From: an uncultured Clostridia bacterium | Lineage (GTDB): Bacteria > Bacillota > Clostridia > TANB77 > CAG-508 | DNA length: 11,866 nucleotides | Assembly (NCBI GenBank): GCA_948528155.1 | Contig: CAOSZT010000062.1 | Span: 1-11,866, forward strand | Direction: 5' to 3' | Shown: piece by piece, positions 1 through 5,688 of the stretch | Position numbering within the stretch: position 1 is the first letter of the stretch | Layout: the number at the start of each line of letters is the position of its first letter | Program-made: the position numbers and the translations under genes | The notes under the pieces: generated by a model | Database searches by the model: none | Seen by the model: only the letters and a program-made list of their open reading frames with translations | Told to the model about the DNA's origin: nothing

Positions 1-3
1 TAC

Positions 4-68
4 TAAAAAATAATATCTTATAGCTCTTTTGCTACTCTACAGATTTAAAATTTGATCTGAACTGTAAC
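4..68. repeat. 65-bp interspersed repeat, copy A (upstream of pyrG)
   Basis: This stretch matches 1970-2033 upstream of groES at about 60 of 65 aligned positions by hand (four mismatches and one 1-base gap). Shared blocks include TATAGCTCTTTTG, ACAGATTTAAAATTTGA and AACTGTAAC. The similarity begins only 3 bases inside the window and those bases do not match, so the left border seems real, although the window edge limits what can be said. It ends 37 bp before the predicted pyrG -35 box. There is no open reading frame. Function unknown; it could be a degenerate mobile-element remnant or a shared upstream control element. Confidence 0.8.
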
Positions 69-105
69 TGTAAATTATATAGACTAAAAAATTATAGAAA
101 ATGTC

Positions 106-134
106 TTGTCAAAGTTAAAATAAAATGTTAAAAT
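106..134 (+). promoter_or_regulatory. Predicted SigA-type promoter of pyrG
   Basis: TTGTCA (106-111) and TAAAAT (129-134) are separated by exactly 17 bp, a good SigA match. Transcription would start near 141, directly at the 5' arm of the leader hairpin. No better promoter lies between the hairpin and pyrG, so the hairpin is expected inside the pyrG transcript. Inferred from sequence only. Confidence 0.6.
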
Positions 135-140
135 AATAAT

Positions 141-191
141 AGATTAAAAAAAAACCGAATTTTTCGGAAAAATTTTTTTAATCTTTTTTTT
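141..191 (+). terminator. Leader hairpin with U-run: probable pyrG transcription attenuator
   Basis: The outer arms AGATTAAAAAAA (141-152) and TTTTTTTAATCT (173-184) are complementary. The inner arms CCGAA (155-159) and TTCGG (163-167) close a TTT loop. The extra A/T bases between inner and outer stem on the 3' side make an asymmetric internal loop. The structure runs straight into eight T (184-191), the layout of an intrinsic terminator. It sits between the predicted promoter and the pyrG ribosome binding site. pyrG of Bacillus subtilis is known to be controlled by a CTP-sensitive leader terminator, which supports a regulatory role. The mechanism here is inferred, and the transcript start differs from the GGG start used there. 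Confidence 0.65.
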
Positions 192-226
192 ATTTTCAAA
201 TTAATGATTAAGGGGAGGAATAAAAA

Positions 227-1834
227 ATGAATACAAAATACATATTTGTAACAGGTGGAGTGGTGTCAGGACTAGGGAAAGGAATAACGGCAGCATCAAT
301 AGGAAGATTATTAAAAAATAGAGGATATAAGGTAACAGTACAAAAATTTGACCCATATATTAATGTGGATCCAGGAACAATGAATCCATATGAACATGGA
401 GAGGTATTTGTAACAGATGATGGAGCAGAAACAGACTTAGATTTAGGGCATTATGAAAGATTTATAAATGAAAGCTTAACACAAAATTCAAGTGTAACAA
501 TGGGAAGAATATACTCTAATGTAATAGAAAAGGAAAGAAAGGGAGATTATTTAGGAAAAACAGTCCAAGTAATACCACATATTACAAATGAAATCAAAGA
601 CAAAATATATGGATTTGAAGGATCTGATACAGATATAGTAATTACAGAAGTAGGTGGAACAGTAGGAGATATAGAAGGATTATCAATAATAGAAGCAATT
701 AGACAAGTAGGATTAGAAAAAAATCCAGAAGATGTGTGTTTTATACATGTTACTTTATTACCATATATTTATGGGTCAAATGAAATAAAATCAAAGCCAA
801 CTCAACATTCTGTAAAAGAATTGCAAAGTTTTGGAATACAACCAGATATTTTAGTGTGTAGAAGTGAGCAGGATATACCAGAAAATATAAGGGAAAAATT
901 AGCATTGTTTTGTAATGTAAGAAAAACAAGTGTAATTCAAAATAAAACAGCAGATTGTTTATATGCTGTACCACTAATGCTTGAAGAAGAAGGTCTCGCA
1001 AGAGAAGTTTGTAATCATTTAAAACTGGATAGATATATACCAGATAATAGAAAATGGGAAGCAATGATAGATAAAATAAGAAATATAGATAAAAATAATA
1101 AAGTAAAAATTGCAATAATTGGAAAATATGTAAAACTGGAAGATGCTTATATTTCAGTGATAGAAAGTATAAGACATGCAGGATTTGCAAATGATGTAGA
1201 AACAGAGATAAAATTAGTAAATAGTGAGAAAATAACAAAAGAAACAGTGAAGGAATTATTAAAAGGTTTTCAAGGGATTGTAGTTCCAGGAGGATTTGGA
1301 AATAGAGGAATTGAAGGAAAAATAGAAGCAATAAAATATGCAAGAGAAAACAAAATACCATTTTTAGGAATTTGCTTAGGTATGCAAATGGCAGTAGTAG
1401 AATTTGCAAGAAATGTTTTAAAAATTGAAGATGCAAATTCAGCAGAATTTGATGAAAAAACTGAAAATCAAGTAATTCATATTATGGAAGAACAAAAAGT
1501 AATTGACAAAAAGGGTGGAACGATGAGATTAGGAGCATATCCATGTATTATAAAAACAGAAACTATTGCTCAAAATGTATATGGAGAAAAAGAGATCTCT
1601 GAAAGACATAGACATCGTTTTGAATATAATAATGATTATAAAGAAAGATTAGAAAATGCAGGATTATTATGTTCTGGAATTTCTCCTGATGGTAATTTAG
1701 TAGAAATTGTAGAACTTAGTAAAAAAGAACATCCATATTTTATAGCTGCACAATTTCATCCAGAGTTAAAATCAAGACCTAATAAACCAGCTCCTTTATT
1801 TGTTGGATTAGTAAATGAGGCAAAAAATATTTAG
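227..1834 (+). CDS. pyrG: CTP synthase (glutamine-hydrolysing)
   Basis: Converts UTP to CTP using ATP and glutamine, the last step of de novo pyrimidine nucleotide synthesis, in the cytosol. The 535-residue protein has the usual length. The N-terminal amidoligase domain (about 1-265) opens with the P-loop-like motif GGVVSGLGKG and the conserved block KFDPYINVDPGTMNPYEHGE. The C-terminal class I glutaminase domain (about 290-535) shows the oxyanion-loop motif PGGFGNRG, the nucleophile Cys383 in GICLGMQ, and His511/Glu513 in QFHPEL, so the catalytic triad is complete. The ATG start follows the ribosome binding site AAGGGGAGG (210-218) at normal spacing. The gene stands alone between its own leader hairpin and a terminator, so CTP-dependent attenuation is likely. 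Its CTP feeds CdsA and nucleic acid synthesis. Confidence 0.98.
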   Translation: MNTKYIFVTGGVVSGLGKGITAASIGRLLKNRGYKVTVQKFDPYINVDPGTMNPYEHGEVFVTDDGAETDLDLGHYERFINESLTQNSSVTMGRIYSNVIEKERKGDYLGKTVQVIPHITNEIKDKIYGFEGSDTDIVITEVGGTVGDIEGLSIIEAIRQVGLEKNPEDVCFIHVTLLPYIYGSNEIKSKPTQHSVKELQSFGIQPDILVCRSEQDIPENIREKLALFCNVRKTSVIQNKTADCLYAVPLMLEEEGLAREVCNHLKLDRYIPDNRKWEAMIDKIRNIDKNNKVKIAIIGKYVKLEDAYISVIESIRHAGFANDVETEIKLVNSEKITKETVKELLKGFQGIVVPGGFGNRGIEGKIEAIKYARENKIPFLGICLGMQMAVVEFARNVLKIEDANSAEFDEKTENQVIHIMEEQKVIDKKGGTMRLGAYPCIIKTETIAQNVYGEKEISERHRHRFEYNNDYKERLENAGLLCSGISPDGNLVEIVELSKKEHPYFIAAQFHPELKSRPNKPAPLFVGLVNEAKNI

Positions 1835-1841
1835 TATGTAG

Positions 1842-1866
1842 AAAGCACTGAAAAAGTGCTTTTTTT
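1842..1866 (+). terminator. Intrinsic terminator of pyrG
   Basis: AAAGCACT (1842-1849) and AGTGCTTT (1855-1862) form a perfect 8-bp stem with a GAAAA loop, running into a seven-T stretch (1860-1866). It begins 8 bases after the pyrG stop codon, so pyrG is transcribed alone. Confidence 0.93.
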
Positions 1867-1969
1867 CATTCTTCAATTTGTAAACAGTTCTAAAATAAAA
1901 AAATCAAAATATAATATATAGTCAAATTTTATTTACAAACTGTAACTTGTTGGTCTCCACATTCATTCT

Positions 1970-2033
1970 TAAAAAATAATATATTATAGCTCTTTTGTAC
2001 TTTACAGATTTAAAATTTGACCTAAACTGTAAC
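1970..2033. repeat. 65-bp interspersed repeat, copy B (upstream of groES)
   Basis: Second copy of the repeat at 4-68, lacking one base relative to it. It ends 37 bp before the groES -35 box, the same distance as copy A from the pyrG -35 box. Part of it, TAAAATTTGAC (2011-2021), is exactly complementary to GTCAAATTTTA at 1921-1931. AAACTGTAAC at its end (2024-2033) also occurs at 1937-1946, so the surrounding 1877-2033 stretch carries further short direct and inverted repeats. The 330-bp gap between pyrG and groES otherwise holds only the pyrG terminator and the groES control region; I see no gene in it. Confidence 0.8.
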
Positions 2034-2057
2034 AAAATTGTGAAATTTATGTGAATT

Positions 2058-2084
2058 TTAGCAAACTCTATTGACAATTGCTAA
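2058..2084. promoter_or_regulatory. Degenerate second CIRCE-like operator over the groES -35 box
   Basis: TTAGCAAAC-N9-AATTGCTAA has the exact 9-9-9 geometry of CIRCE. Seven of nine bases match in each half-site, and the outer TTAGCA/TGCTAA parts are intact. It is itself palindromic as TTAGCAA-N13-TTGCTAA. It covers the -35 box TTGACA. Its centre (2071) is 43 bp from the centre of the better CIRCE (2114), close to four helical turns. Binding by HrcA is inferred. Confidence 0.5.
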
Positions 2085-2097
2085 AAAAAGGTATAAA
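2071..2097 (+). promoter_or_regulatory. SigA-type promoter of groES-groL
   Basis: A consensus -35 TTGACA (2071-2076) is followed by an AT-rich -10 region, TATAAA (2092-2097, spacer 15) or a register two bases further on (TAAATT, spacer 17). The CIRCE operator begins 3 bases after the -10 region and would cover the start of transcription, the usual arrangement for HrcA repression. Confidence 0.75.
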
Positions 2098-2100
2098 TTA

Positions 2101-2127
2101 TTAGCAGTCGCTAAAAAAGAGTGCTAA
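2101..2127. promoter_or_regulatory. CIRCE operator (HrcA binding site)
   Basis: TTAGCAGTC-N9-GAGTGCTAA matches the CIRCE consensus TTAGCACTC-N9-GAGTGCTAA at 17 of 18 positions; the single difference is G for C in the left arm. It lies just downstream of the -10 region and upstream of the groES ribosome binding site. HrcA-CIRCE repression of groESL, relieved by heat or unfolded protein, is well established in Firmicutes. hrcA is not in this window. Confidence 0.95.
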
Positions 2128-2165
2128 TAAAAATTTTTAAATGAAAATATGAAGGAGGTAAAATT

Positions 2166-2447
2166 ATGATTAAACCATTAGGAAGTAGAGTATTAATAAA
2201 AATGAAAGAAGGAGAAGAAACAACAAAAAGTGGAATAATTTTGGCAGGAGCAGCACAAGAAAAACCACAAATAGCAGAAGTAATAGAAGTAGGACCAGGT
2301 GAAAAAATAGATGGAAAAATAGAAGAAATGTATGTAAAAAAAGGTGATAATATAATAGTAAGCAAATATTCAGGAACAGAAGTAAAATATGAAGGAAATG
2401 ATTATATAATAGTAAAACAAGATGATATATTAGCAATTGTAGAATAA
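2166..2447 (+). CDS. groES: Co-chaperonin GroES (Cpn10)
   Basis: Forms the heptameric lid that closes the GroEL cavity during ATP-driven protein folding in the cytosol. The 93-residue product has the normal length. It opens with the family block IKPLGSRVLIK, followed by the mobile loop region (about 17-33, EETTKSGIILAG) that contacts GroEL. The conserved C-terminal part contains KGDNIIVSKYSGTEV and ends with DDILAIVE. The ATG follows a near-perfect ribosome binding site AAGGAGGT (2152-2159) with 6 bases between. It is first in a two-gene operon with groL, 59 bp apart, under the CIRCE operators upstream. Confidence 0.98.
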   Translation: MIKPLGSRVLIKMKEGEETTKSGIILAGAAQEKPQIAEVIEVGPGEKIDGKIEEMYVKKGDNIIVSKYSGTEVKYEGNDYIIVKQDDILAIVE

Positions 2448-2506
2448 ATTAAAATTTAAGAGGGCAAATAATACAAAACCCTATTTTGAAAGGAGATTGA
2501 TATAAA

Positions 2507-4144
2507 ATGGCAAAACAAATAAAATTTGGAGAAGATGCAAGAAAATCATTATTAGAAGGAGTTAATAAATTAGCAGATACAGTAAAAGTTACATTAGGAC
2601 CAAAAGGAAGAAATGTAGTATTAGATAAAAGTTTTGGAGCACCATTAATTACAAATGATGGAGTAACAATTGCAAAAGACATAGAATTGGAAGATAAATT
2701 TGAAAATATGGGAGCAAGATTAGTTAAAGAAGTTTCTGAAAAAACAAATGATGTTGCAGGTGATGGAACTACAACAGCAACAGTTTTAGCTCAAAGTATG
2801 ATAAAAGAAGGAGTTAAAAATGTTGCAGCAGGAACAGATCCAATGGCAATGAAAAGAGGAATAGATAAAGCTGTAAAGGTTGCAGTTGAGGAATTACAAA
2901 AAATAAGTGTGCCAGTAAATGGAAAAGAAGATATAGCGAGAGTTGCAAGTATTTCGGCAAATAATGAAGAAATAGGAAGTTTGATTGCAGAAGCAATGGA
3001 AAGAGTTTCAAAAGATGGAGTTATAACAATAGAAGAATCAAAAACATCAAATACAGAATTAAATGTTGTTGAAGGAATGCAATTTGACAAAGGATATGTT
3101 TCTCCATATATGGTAACAGATACAGAAAAAATGGAAGCAATTGTTGATAACCCATACATATTAATCACAGATAAAAAAATAAGCAATATTCAAGAAATAT
3201 TACCACTATTAGAAGGTTTAATGCAACAATCAGGAAAATTAGTGATAATTTGTGATGATATAGAAGGAGAAGCTTTATCTACACTAGTACTTAATAAATT
3301 AAGAGGAGTACTAAATGTTGTTGCAGTTAAAGCACCAGGATTTGGAGATAAAAGAAAATCAATGCTTGAAGATATTGCAATATTAACAGGAGGAGAAGTA
3401 ATAACTTCAGATTTAGGATTAGAACTAAAAGATACTCAAATAGAACAATTAGGAAGAGCAAGACAAATAAAAGTACAAAAAGAGAATACAATAATAGTTG
3501 ATGGATCTGGAGATAAAACAAAAATATCTGCTAGAGTAAATCAAATAAGAACACAAATAGAAGAAACAAAAAGTGATTATGATAAAGAAGGTTTACAAGA
3601 AAGACTTGCTAAAATAGCTGGTGGAGTTGCAGTGATTGAAGTAGGTGCTGCTACTGAAACTGAAATGAAAGATAAAAAATTGAGAATTGAAGATGCTTTA
3701 TCAGCAACAAAGGCTGCTGTTGAAGAAGGAATTGTTGCAGGTGGTGGAACAGCATTAATAAATGTAGCTCCAGCAGTAGAAAAAATTATTACAGAATTAA
3801 AAGAAGGAGAAAAACTAGGTGCAGAAATAGTTCTAAAATCATTAGAAGAGCCAGTAAAACAAATTGCAAGAAATGCAGGATTAGAGCCAGCTGTAATTGC
3901 AGATACAGTTAAAAAATCAGAAGTTGGTATTGGTTTTGATGCTAGTGTTGAACAATATGTTGATATGAAAAAATCAGGAATAGTTGATCCAACAAAAGTT
4001 ACAAGAAGTGCTTTACAAAATGCTGCTTCAATAGCTTCTATGGTTATTACTACAGAGAGCTTAGTTGCAGATTTACCTGAGCCTAAGTCTTGTAGTTGTG
4101 GTCATGATAATGGAATGGGAGCAGGAATGGATGGAATGTATTAA
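2507..4144 (+). CDS. groL: Chaperonin GroEL (Cpn60)
   Basis: ATP-dependent folding chaperonin that forms the double-heptamer barrel in the cytosol. The 545-residue product is of normal length. Hallmarks are KVTLGPKGRNVVLDKSFGAP in the N-terminal equatorial domain, the nucleotide-binding block AGDGTTTATVLAQ (about 85-97) with the catalytic Asp, the apical domain around residues 190-375, and AVEEGIVAGGGTAL (about 405-418) in the second equatorial segment. AAAGGAG (2489-2495) precedes the ATG by 11 bases. The C-terminal tail is unusual. The typical Gly-Met repeat is shortened to GMGAGMDGMY and is preceded by SCSCGHDN, with Cys529, Cys531 and His533. It follows groES in the same operon. A good intrinsic terminator is not obvious; the AT-rich hairpin 34 bp downstream is the nearest candidate. 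Confidence 0.98.
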   Translation: MAKQIKFGEDARKSLLEGVNKLADTVKVTLGPKGRNVVLDKSFGAPLITNDGVTIAKDIELEDKFENMGARLVKEVSEKTNDVAGDGTTTATVLAQSMIKEGVKNVAAGTDPMAMKRGIDKAVKVAVEELQKISVPVNGKEDIARVASISANNEEIGSLIAEAMERVSKDGVITIEESKTSNTELNVVEGMQFDKGYVSPYMVTDTEKMEAIVDNPYILITDKKISNIQEILPLLEGLMQQSGKLVIICDDIEGEALSTLVLNKLRGVLNVVAVKAPGFGDKRKSMLEDIAILTGGEVITSDLGLELKDTQIEQLGRARQIKVQKENTIIVDGSGDKTKISARVNQIRTQIEETKSDYDKEGLQERLAKIAGGVAVIEVGAATETEMKDKKLRIEDALSATKAAVEEGIVAGGGTALINVAPAVEKIITELKEGEKLGAEIVLKSLEEPVKQIARNAGLEPAVIADTVKKSEVGIGFDASVEQYVDMKKSGIVDPTKVTRSALQNAASIASMVITTESLVADLPEPKSCSCGHDNGMGAGMDGMY

Positions 4145-4177
4145 AAATTGAGAAATTTGCATTTTTATTGCTGGTAA

Positions 4178-4250
4178 CTGAAACAAATTGATAAAATACT
4201 TTTTTAGAGAAGAAAAACTTTAAAAAATTATATTTATCAATTTGTTTTAG
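4178..4250. repeat. AT-rich long-stem inverted repeat after groL
   Basis: The arms 4178-4195 and 4233-4250 pair over 18 positions, 17 Watson-Crick plus one G-T. The core AAACAAATTGATAAA pairs perfectly with its complement. The 37-base loop contains a further pair, TTTTTTA (4200-4206) with TAAAAAA (4221-4227), which would lengthen the hairpin. There is no T-run after the 3' arm, so it is a poor intrinsic terminator. It could stabilise the 3' end of the groESL mRNA or be a second small palindromic element. It lies in the 614-bp gene-free stretch 4145-4758. Confidence 0.75.
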
Positions 4251-4300
4251 CTATTCAACAATAAAATAGTATTATATAGTAATGGTAAAGGGTTACTGAA

Positions 4301-4308
4301 TAATGCTT
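4301..4308 (+). repeat. 8-bp direct repeat (target site duplication), left copy
   Basis: TAATGCTT directly abuts the left terminal inverted repeat of the palindromic element. An identical copy abuts the right end at 4592-4599. This is what a transposition event with an 8-bp staggered cut would leave. Confidence 0.8.
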
Positions 4309-4591
4309 GTTACTAGATAATGGTTTGCACAAAATGAAGCCGTCCAAAATGTTTAAATATAAATGATTTTTAGATGTTAACGGCTCCTTACATAATTTAA
4401 GAACTTCTAAGCTCAATTTTCGGCACCATTCCTGTGCTCATTCCTTTAAAGTAAAGGAATGCCACGGACACTTTCCAAAAATTTCGCTAAAAAGTTCTAA
4501 AATTATTCCAAGTCACACATTAACATCTAAAAATCATTTATATTTAAACATTTTGGACTACTCAATAGTAAAAAAAGTATTATCCAGTAAC
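4309..4591. mobile_element. 283-bp palindromic MITE-like non-autonomous element
   Basis: The whole segment is one long imperfect palindrome centred on 4450. The ends are GTTACTAGATAAT (4309-4321) and ATTATCCAGTAAC (4579-4591), inverted repeats with one difference. Further in, 4342-4380 and 4520-4558 are a perfect 39-bp inverted repeat. Next, 4393-4423 pairs with the opposite arm at about 25 of 31 positions after a 2-base shift. The apex is a perfect 10-bp stem, CATTCCTTTA/TAAAGGAATG, with an AAG loop (4439-4461). Identical 8-bp direct repeats flank it. There is no coding sequence. Terminal inverted repeats, target duplication and small size fit a MITE moved in trans by a transposase encoded elsewhere. 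An 8-bp duplication occurs in several IS families (for example IS66, IS256, ISL3, IS6), and I cannot assign one. If transcribed it would fold into one long hairpin. Confidence 0.85.
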
Positions 4592-4599
4592 TAATGCTT
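4592..4599 (+). repeat. 8-bp direct repeat (target site duplication), right copy
   Basis: TAATGCTT, identical to 4301-4308, begins at the base after the right terminal inverted repeat. Removing the element plus one copy joins GGTTACTGAA to TAATGCTTTGC, the inferred pre-insertion site. Confidence 0.8.
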
Positions 4600-4620
4600 T
4601 GCAAAAAGTGAAAAAAGTAC

Positions 4621-4649
4621 TTGCAATTATAGGAAAAAATTGTTATAAT
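4621..4649 (+). promoter_or_regulatory. SigA-type promoter of rpsB-tsf
   Basis: TTGCAA (4621-4626) and a perfect TATAAT (4644-4649) are spaced by 17 bp. Transcription would start near 4655-4657, leaving a leader of about 100 bases before rpsB. The promoter begins 22 bp beyond the right end of the MITE-like element's duplication, so the insertion did not disrupt it. Confidence 0.85.
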
Positions 4650-4682
4650 AGTACACGTATTAAACACATAAAGCAAGTTTAA

Positions 4683-4707
4683 AGGGGTGTGCCAGATTAT
4701 TGGTCCT
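4683..4707 (+). promoter_or_regulatory. Possible structured element in the rpsB leader
   Basis: In the rpsB 5' leader, GCCA (4691-4694) can pair with TGGT (4701-4704) around a GATTAT loop, and AGG (4683-4685) with CCT (4705-4707), leaving a five-base bulge GGTGT on the 5' side. Ribosomal protein operons are often controlled by their own product binding a leader structure. I do not recognise this as a named leader family, so a regulatory role is speculative. Confidence 0.25.
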
Positions 4708-4758
4708 ATTTAAATGATGAACTTTATGGAAGTAAAACAAAAAAGGGAGGAATTTAAA

Positions 4759-5532
4759 ATGGCAGTAGTTGCAATGAAACAATTACTAGAAGCAGGTGTT
4801 CATTTTGGACATCAAACAAGAAGATGGGATCCAAAAATGGCTGAATATATATTTCAAGCTAGAAATGGAATTCATATAATCGATTTACAAAAGACATCTA
4901 AAAAAATTGATGAAGCTTATGCTTTTTTGAAAGGACAAATTGAAGAAGGAAAAACAGTTTTATTTGTTGGAACAAAAAAACAAGCACAGGAATGTGTAAA
5001 AGATGCAGCAGAAAAATCTGGAATGTACTACATTGATCAAAGATGGTTAGGAGGAATGCTAACAAATTTTGAAACAATTAGAGCAAGAGTACAAAGATTA
5101 AAAGATTTAGAAACAATGCAAGAAGATGGTACATTTAATGTATTACCAAAAAAAGAAGTAATATTATTAAAAAAAGAAATGGAAAAACTAGAAAAGAATT
5201 TGGGTGGAATTAAAGAAATGGAACAAATTCCAGGAGTTATATTTTTAGTTGATCCTAAAAAAGAACATATAGCAGTATTAGAAGCTAAAAAATTGGGAAT
5301 ACCAGTAATAGGATTAGTTGATACAAATTGTAATCCAGAAGAAGTTGATTATGCTATTCCAGGAAATGATGATGCAATAAGAGCTGTTAAATTGATAACA
5401 GATGTTATGGCAAATGCAATTATAGAAGGTAAACAAGGAGAAAGTTTTGAAACAGATGTTGTTTCAGAAGATGGAATGGAAGAAGAAATAACATCTATGG
5501 AAGAAATTGTTGCAAATAGTGAAGAAATGTAA
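4759..5532 (+). CDS. rpsB: 30S ribosomal protein S2
   Basis: Component of the small ribosomal subunit near the head-body junction, needed for binding S1-like factors and mRNA. The family opening MKQLLEAGVHFGHQTRRWDPKM is obvious (residues about 6-27). Later come DQRWLGGMLTNFETI and the C-terminal core PVIGLVDTNCNPEEVDYAIPGNDDAIRA. The product is 257 residues, the usual length, with an acidic tail rich in Glu and Met. The open frame extends upstream to ATG 4714, but ATG 4759 is chosen because MAV..MKQLLEAG is the family N-terminus and AAAGGGAGG (4742-4750) sits 8 bases before it. It is first in the rpsB-tsf operon, with its own promoter at 4621. Confidence 0.97.
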   Translation: MAVVAMKQLLEAGVHFGHQTRRWDPKMAEYIFQARNGIHIIDLQKTSKKIDEAYAFLKGQIEEGKTVLFVGTKKQAQECVKDAAEKSGMYYIDQRWLGGMLTNFETIRARVQRLKDLETMQEDGTFNVLPKKEVILLKKEMEKLEKNLGGIKEMEQIPGVIFLVDPKKEHIAVLEAKKLGIPVIGLVDTNCNPEEVDYAIPGNDDAIRAVKLITDVMANAIIEGKQGESFETDVVSEDGMEEEITSMEEIVANSEEM

Positions 5533-5565
5533 TAAAAAATAAGTTACAGAAATTATAAAAGAAAA

Positions 5566-5584
5566 GAGCGAGCAACGCTCGTTC
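5566..5584. repeat. GC-rich hairpin in the rpsB-tsf intergenic region
   Basis: GAGCGAGC (5566-5573) pairs with GCTCGTTC (5577-5584) as an 8-bp stem with one G-T pair and an AAC loop. An overlapping alternative hairpin, CGAA/TTCG (5584-5587 with 5592-5595), would compete for bases around 5584. The stretch 5561-5608 is much richer in G and C than its surroundings. No proper T-run follows directly, so full termination is unlikely. It might act as a partial terminator or processing site that sets the S2 to EF-Ts ratio, or be a small dispersed repeat. Confidence 0.6.
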
Positions 5585-5688
5585 GAAAATATTCGGACGG
5601 GGAAAAGGCTTGCTTTTTAAATTAATATATAAAGTTTAAGAAATGTAAGAACAATATGTTCAAATAGATATTTTAAGGAGGAATAAAA

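Noticed and set aside
750..1436. A 228-codon Leu/Phe-rich open frame on the - strand inside pyrG, and similar ones opposite groES, groL, tsf and rseP
   Set aside because: These are mirror images of A-rich coding strands. They give low-complexity Leu/Phe/Tyr runs with no ribosome binding sites or recognisable motifs, and they overlap certain genes fully.
1877..2033. CRISPR array or T-box riboswitch in the pyrG-groES gap
   Set aside because: The repeats are only two, 1.9 kb apart for the long one and 87 bp apart for the 10-base one, with no regular repeat-spacer unit. No T-box AGGGTGG-type sequence or specifier stem is visible.
4178..4250. Simple rho-independent terminator of groL
   Set aside because: The stem is AT-rich with a 37-base loop and no T-run after the 3' arm, so it does not meet the usual pattern. 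Kept as an inverted repeat instead.
4714..4758. Upstream ATG extending rpsB by 15 codons
   Set aside because: No ribosome binding site precedes 4714. The site AAAGGGAGG fits ATG 4759, and the family N-terminus begins there.
5603..5618. AAAAG/CTTTT hairpin with Ts before tsf as a terminator
   Set aside because: A five-pair, mostly A-T stem with a single T after it is too weak to terminate, and tsf has no clear promoter of its own downstream.
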